DNA of 64,000 nt from Salinigranum marinum (GTDB lineage Archaea > Halobacteriota > Halobacteria > Halobacteriales > Haloferacaceae): NCBI RefSeq assembly GCF_024228675.1, contig NZ_CP100461.1, forward strand, positions 3,903,398 through 3,967,397, read 5' to 3'. Position numbers and translations under genes: made by a program. Of this stretch, positions 60,758 to 64,000 are shown piece after piece. The notes under the pieces were generated by a model. It had not been told where the DNA came from, searched no databases, and was given only the letters and a program-made list of their open reading frames with translations. The number at the start of each line of letters is the position of its first letter. The stretch's first letter is position 1.

Positions 60758-60828
60758 TGCGCTGGCTGGGATTTGAACCCAGGTTGTGACCATGGCAAGG
60801 TCACGTGATACCACTACACTACCAGCGC
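60758..60828 (-). tRNA. tRNA-Gly (GCC)
   Basis: The minus strand folds as a cloverleaf: acceptor GCGCTGG/CCAGCGC, D-arm GTGT...TCAC, anticodon stem TGACC/GGTCA with loop TTGCCAT (anticodon GCC), and T-arm CTGGG-TTCAAAT-CCCAG. The discriminator is A and CCA is not encoded. A TATA-like GGATTTTTATAGC (minus strand, 60860-60872) lies about 38 bases upstream, as expected for an archaeal tRNA promoter. Two partial copies of its 3' end lie downstream. Confidence 0.95.
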
Positions 60829-60859
60829 GTTCTGCGCATCTTCTGCTAATGCCACGGTG

Positions 60860-60872
60860 CTATAAAAATCCG
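60860..60872 (-). promoter_or_regulatory. tRNA-Gly TATA element
   Basis: GATTTTTATAG on the minus strand, 32-44 bases before the tRNA 5' end. It is the only AT-rich element in the tRNA upstream flank. Confidence 0.6.
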
Positions 60873-60980
60873 TCCTTTCACCCCTTCCGTGAGTGTCTCA
60901 CTCAGCCACGCCGGTGCGCCGGCGGTGGATCCACCCCAAACGTTCATGATCGTTCTACACGATGATTCAGGGGAGGACAC

Positions 60981-61328
60981 ATGAGCACGACGAAAGAGAT
61001 TCTCGACCACCACTGGGAGGCGTTCACGACACAGGACCTCGACATGGTCATGGAAGACTACGACGACGACTCGGTCGTCATCACTAATCTGGGGACCTTC
61101 CACGGTCTCGACGGGATCGAGGAACTGTTCACGGGCATCTTCGACGAGTTCTCACAGCCGGGATCGACGGCCGAACTCGAGATGGAAGAGATCGTCGACG
61201 ACACCGCCTACATCGTCTGGCACGGCGAGACGCCGGACAACGAGTACGCGTTCGCCACGGACACGTTCCGCATCGAAGACGGCGTCATCACCGTCCAGAC
61301 GTTCGGCGGGAAGATCGACGCGAAGTGA
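60981..61328 (+). CDS. SnoaL/NTF2-like protein
   Basis: A 115-residue cone-shaped alpha+beta-barrel protein: MSTTKEILDHHWEAFTTQDLDMVMEDYDDDSVVITNLGTFHGLDGIEEL. It ends in the beta strands AYIVWHGETPDNEYAFATDTFRIEDGVI. It fits the SnoaL-like nuclear-transport-factor-2 superfamily with a polar pocket. No catalytic residues can be named. Of the two NTF2-like genes in this window, it is the one with normal GC. It is separated from tRNA-Gly by about 150 bases. Confidence 0.85.
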   Translation: MSTTKEILDHHWEAFTTQDLDMVMEDYDDDSVVITNLGTFHGLDGIEELFTGIFDEFSQPGSTAELEMEEIVDDTAYIVWHGETPDNEYAFATDTFRIEDGVITVQTFGGKIDAK

Positions 61329-61539
61329 GCACGGCCGAAGAGGGGTCACCCGCGCTCGGGCGCTCCCGTGTGACACCCTGTGACCCCGCGTGACCCGCGG
61401 TCGATCACACCCCGACGTGTGTGTCTCTGACACACGTATTCTCGGGTCTGCGTGACTGTCAGGCCCTCACACCCCCACATACGATTCGCTATCCTTTTCA
61501 ACGAGGCTCGGGTACGTCGGGTACAGTCTAGACGCAACG

Positions 61540-61557
61540 ATGGACGGCTCGGCATGA
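61540..61557 (+). promoter_or_regulatory. five-codon micro-ORF overlapping the methyltransferase start
   Basis: ATG GAC GGC TCG GCA TGA encodes MDGSA, and its stop shares two bases with the ATG of the next gene (ATGA). The TATA-like CTTTTCAA (61495-61502) would start transcription near 61525, so the micro-ORF would be in the leader. It may couple ribosomes to the downstream gene. Confidence 0.4.
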
Positions 61558-62414
61558 CACTCAGCGTACTCGTGCCGTCTTCCCTCGTCCGGGAAGCCGA
61601 GGACCAACGCGAGGCGACTCGCAAACTCGGCTACGTCGCCCGAGCGGCGACGGTGTTCCGGGCGGACCGGCTCGTCGTCTTCCCCGACCGGGAAGGCGAA
61701 ACACGGTGGGGAGGCGGGTTCGTCGAAACCGTACTCCGGTACGCCGCCACCCCACCCCACCTCCGAAAGGAGGTGTGGGACAGGCGGGACGAACTGGCGT
61801 ACGTCGGTGTCTTGCCGCCCCTCCGAATCGCGTCTACGACCGGCTCCGACTCTGCCGAGTCGGGGTCGTTAACACAGGGAATCGTGACTGAGGTCGGACC
61901 TGAAGGCCGCGTCCGGGTCACTTGCGGACTGCAACACCCGATCTCGCTCCTCGTCCCCTCCGACATGGAGGTCGAGGAGGGAGAGCGCGTCACCATCAGG
62001 ATCTCTTCGAGAGAGCCGGTCCGTGCGCGGATCGTCGACGCCCCACAGCCGGGGTACGACGTCTCCCGTATGGACCTCGCGGAAGCGCTGGGCCGCCCCG
62101 ACGCCGGGATTCGCGTGGCGACGTCCCGGTTCGGACGGCCGCTGTCCGCCGACGGACTGGCGGATCTCACCCGCCGGGTCGCCGAGGGCGCAACGGTCGC
62201 CTTCGGCGCGCCCGGGCGGGGGCTTCCGGACATCCTCGGTATCGAGACCGAGGCCGTCGCCGCCGCGAGCGGCGAAGTCGAACCCGACGGTTCGGATCCG
62301 GGGTTCGACCTCTGGCTGAATACGATTCCGGCGCAGGGCAGCGAGGTGGTGCGAACGGAGGAAGCGATGTTCGCCTCGCTCGCGACCCTGACACTCCCAA
62401 GCCAGACGGAGTAA
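61554..62414 (+). CDS. SPOUT-like RNA methyltransferase (DUF171) heading the ribosomal operon
   Basis: A 286-residue protein of the archaeal DUF171/SPOUT methyltransferase family, beginning MTLSVLVPSSLVREAEDQREATRKLGYVARAATVFRADRLVVFPD. It contains an OB-like insert (GIVTEVGPEGRVRVTCGLQHPISL) and the knot-associated motif FGAPGRGLPDILG. It probably methylates rRNA. It sits directly upstream of rpl3 and is a known companion of the L3-L4-L23 operon in archaea. The ATG at 61554 is preferred over the longer frame from 61452 because the promoter lies inside that extension. Confidence 0.85.
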   Translation: MTLSVLVPSSLVREAEDQREATRKLGYVARAATVFRADRLVVFPDREGETRWGGGFVETVLRYAATPPHLRKEVWDRRDELAYVGVLPPLRIASTTGSDSAESGSLTQGIVTEVGPEGRVRVTCGLQHPISLLVPSDMEVEEGERVTIRISSREPVRARIVDAPQPGYDVSRMDLAEALGRPDAGIRVATSRFGRPLSADGLADLTRRVAEGATVAFGAPGRGLPDILGIETEAVAAASGEVEPDGSDPGFDLWLNTIPAQGSEVVRTEEAMFASLATLTLPSQTE

Positions 62415-62420
62415 CACAAC

Positions 62421-63437
62421 ATGCCACAACCAAGCAGACCACGCAAAGGCTCGATGGGCTACAGCCCGCGCAAGCGCGCGACGTCGGAAGTCCCGCGTTT
62501 CCGCTCGTGGCCCGACGACGATGGCTCCCCTGCACTGCAGGGCTTTGCCGGCTACAAGGCCGGGATGACCCACGTCGTCATGGTCAACGACCAGGCCAAC
62601 TCCGCCCGCGAGGGCATGGAGGAGTCGGTGCCGGTGACCGTCGTCGAGACGCCGCCGATGCGCGCCGTCGCCCTGCGAGCCTACGAACAGACGTCGTACG
62701 GGATGAGGCCGACAACGGAAGTGTGGACGAGCGAGTTCCACGAGGACCTCTCGCGCACGCTCTCCGTCCCGGCCGAAGACAGCTTCGACGAGGACGCCGA
62801 CGAACTCCGCGAGCTCGTCGACGACGGCGCGGTGGATGACCTCCGGGTCATCACCCACACCGTCCCCGGCGCGCTCGCGAACGTCCCCAAGAAGAAGCCC
62901 GACGTGATGGAGACCCGCGTCGGCGGCGGCTCCCTGTCGGAGCGCGCCGACTTCGCACTCGAGCTCCTCTCGGGGGGCGGCGAACACTCGATGAACGACG
63001 TGTTCCGCCCGGGGCAGTATCTCGACGTGTCGGGAATCACGAAAGGGAAGGGCACCCAGGGCCCCGTCAAGCGCTGGGGCGTCCAGAAGCGGAAGGGCAA
63101 ACACGCCCGGCAGGGGTGGCGCCGACGCATCGGCAACCTCGGTCCGTGGAATCCTTCGCGCGTGCGCTCGACTGTCCCCCAGCAGGGGCAGATGGGCTAC
63201 CACCAGCGCACCGAACTCAACAAGCGGCTCATCGACGTCGGCGACGGCTCCGAGCCGAGCGTCGACGGCGGCTTCGTCAACTACGGCGAGGTCGATGGCC
63301 CCTACGCGCTCGTGAAGGGGTCGCTGCCGGGGCCCAACAAGCGACTCTTACGGTTCCGCCCGGCCGTCCGGCCGAACGACCAGCCGCGCCTCGACCCCGA
63401 GGTGCGCTACGTCTCCACAGCCTCGAACCAAGGATAA
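62421..63437 (+). CDS. rpl3: ribosomal protein L3 (uL3)
   Basis: A 338-residue archaeal uL3. It starts MPQPSRPRKGSMGYSPRKRAT and has FAGYKAGMTHVV at the front. The conserved domain GKGTQGPVKRWGVQKRKGKHARQGWRRRIGNLGPWNP is near residues 210-250, followed by GYHQRTELNKRLI. It binds 23S rRNA near the peptidyl-transferase centre. It begins 6 bases after the methyltransferase stop, and its stop overlaps the L4 start by one base (TAATG), so the operon is tightly coupled. Confidence 0.97.
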   Translation: MPQPSRPRKGSMGYSPRKRATSEVPRFRSWPDDDGSPALQGFAGYKAGMTHVVMVNDQANSAREGMEESVPVTVVETPPMRAVALRAYEQTSYGMRPTTEVWTSEFHEDLSRTLSVPAEDSFDEDADELRELVDDGAVDDLRVITHTVPGALANVPKKKPDVMETRVGGGSLSERADFALELLSGGGEHSMNDVFRPGQYLDVSGITKGKGTQGPVKRWGVQKRKGKHARQGWRRRIGNLGPWNPSRVRSTVPQQGQMGYHQRTELNKRLIDVGDGSEPSVDGGFVNYGEVDGPYALVKGSLPGPNKRLLRFRPAVRPNDQPRLDPEVRYVSTASNQG

Positions 63438-64000
63438 TGAAAGCGACAGTACGCGACCTGAACGGTGACGACGCGGGCGAGGTCGACCTCCCCGACACCT
63501 TCGACACGCCCTACCGGCCGGATCTCATCCAGCGGGCGGTCGTCGCCGCGCAGGCCAACCGGAAGCAGGCGTACGGTGCCGACCCCTTCGCCGGGATGCG
63601 AACCCCGGCGGAGTCCTTCGGGAGCGGACGCGGCATGGCTCACGTCCCCCGTGAGAACGGGCAGGGCCGCCGCGTTCCACAGACGGTGGGTGGCCGCAAG
63701 GCCCACCCGCCGAAAGCCGAGAAGGACCAGGGGAAGCGAATCAACGACAAGGAGCGCCAACTCGCCGTTCGATCGGCGGTCGCCGCGACCGCGGACGCCG
63801 CCCTCGTCGCCGAGCGTGGGCACCAGTTCGACTCCGATCTGGAGCTCCCGCTCGTCGTGAGCGACGAATTCGAGGACCTGGTGAAGACCAAGGAGGTCGT
63901 CTCCTTCCTCGAAGCGGTTGGCTTAGATGCCGACATCGAGCGCGCCGAGGAGCGGACGGTCCGCGCCGGCCAGGGCAAGGCCCGCGGCCGGAAGTACCGC
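63437..64000 (+). CDS. rpl4: ribosomal protein L4 (uL4), partial
   Basis: The first 188 codons of uL4 are present; the gene runs off the window end. It starts MKATVRDLNGDDAGEVDLPDTF. The rRNA-binding loop FGSGRGMAHVPRENGQGRRVPQTVGGRKAHPPKAEK is complete, and the fold continues through VRAGQGKARGRKYR. Its first base is the last base of the rpl3 stop. Full length in haloarchaea is about 250 residues, so roughly 60 remain outside the window, followed normally by L23 and L2. Confidence 0.97.
   Translation, partial: MKATVRDLNGDDAGEVDLPDTFDTPYRPDLIQRAVVAAQANRKQAYGADPFAGMRTPAESFGSGRGMAHVPRENGQGRRVPQTVGGRKAHPPKAEKDQGKRINDKERQLAVRSAVAATADAALVAERGHQFDSDLELPLVVSDEFEDLVKTKEVVSFLEAVGLDADIERAEERTVRAGQGKARGRKYR

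Overview
The window is chromosomal DNA from an extremely halophilic archaeon (class Halobacteria). The evidence is the very high GC content with strong third-position G/C bias, and highly acidic proteins. Many genes have a TATA-like element centred 24-29 bases before an ATG or GTG and no ribosome binding site, so most transcripts look leaderless. The gene content is also haloarchaeal: a SAMP1-like small modifier, HMG-CoA reductase, a Bat-type HTH-10 regulator, methenyl-tetrahydromethanopterin cyclohydrolase in a non-methanogen, full-length bacterial-type PEP carboxylase, fused NuoCD, and many tiny zinc-finger proteins. The genus cannot be read from the sequence.

Layout. 1-4.3 kb: a coiled-coil zinc-finger protein, a RecA/KaiC-like protein, a beta-RFAP synthase-like GHMP enzyme, a cupin and a universal stress protein. 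4.3-7.2 kb: the overlapping pyrG-guaAB-unknown operon. 7.3-13.9 kb: PHP phosphoesterase, aldo/keto reductase, PEP carboxylase, Rieske protein and SAMP1. 14-18.6 kb: a TrkA-C protein pair divergent from a K+ channel. 18.6-19.6 kb: a small lower-GC patch with an NTF2-like gene and a decayed TnpB 3' end between two copies of a short direct repeat. 19.7-26.7 kb: stress proteins and nucleoside catabolism (uridine phosphorylase, PfkB kinase, deoC). 27.5-37 kb: methylthiotransferase, signal peptidase, carotenoid oxygenase, CDF transporter, HIT protein, methionine aminopeptidase, metallophosphoesterase and polyphosphate kinase. 37.6-49 kb: nuoCD, HTH-10 regulator, asparaginase, isocitrate dehydrogenase, nucleotidyltransferase, ADP-ribosylglycohydrolase, twin membrane proteins and HMG-CoA reductase. 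49.4-59.8 kb: amidohydrolase, pyrF, J-domain protein, GTPBP1-like GTPase, HAD phosphatase, mch, YihY/BrkB and a run of small proteins. 60-64 kb: cold-shock protein, tRNA-Gly with degenerate partial copies downstream, an NTF2-like protein, and the start of a ribosomal protein operon (SPOUT-like methyltransferase, L3, L4).

The window is mostly core metabolism. I see no CRISPR array, prophage, toxin-antitoxin pair or recognisable defence locus. The least explained structures are non-coding: (i) a dispersed intergenic repeat of about 120-150 bp with six copies, two pairs of them head-to-head; (ii) imperfect tandem units of about 150 bp downstream of tRNA-Gly, each carrying a tRNA 3'-end fragment; (iii) perfect palindromes upstream of small genes; and (iv) a single TATA element placed exactly between two divergent leaderless genes.
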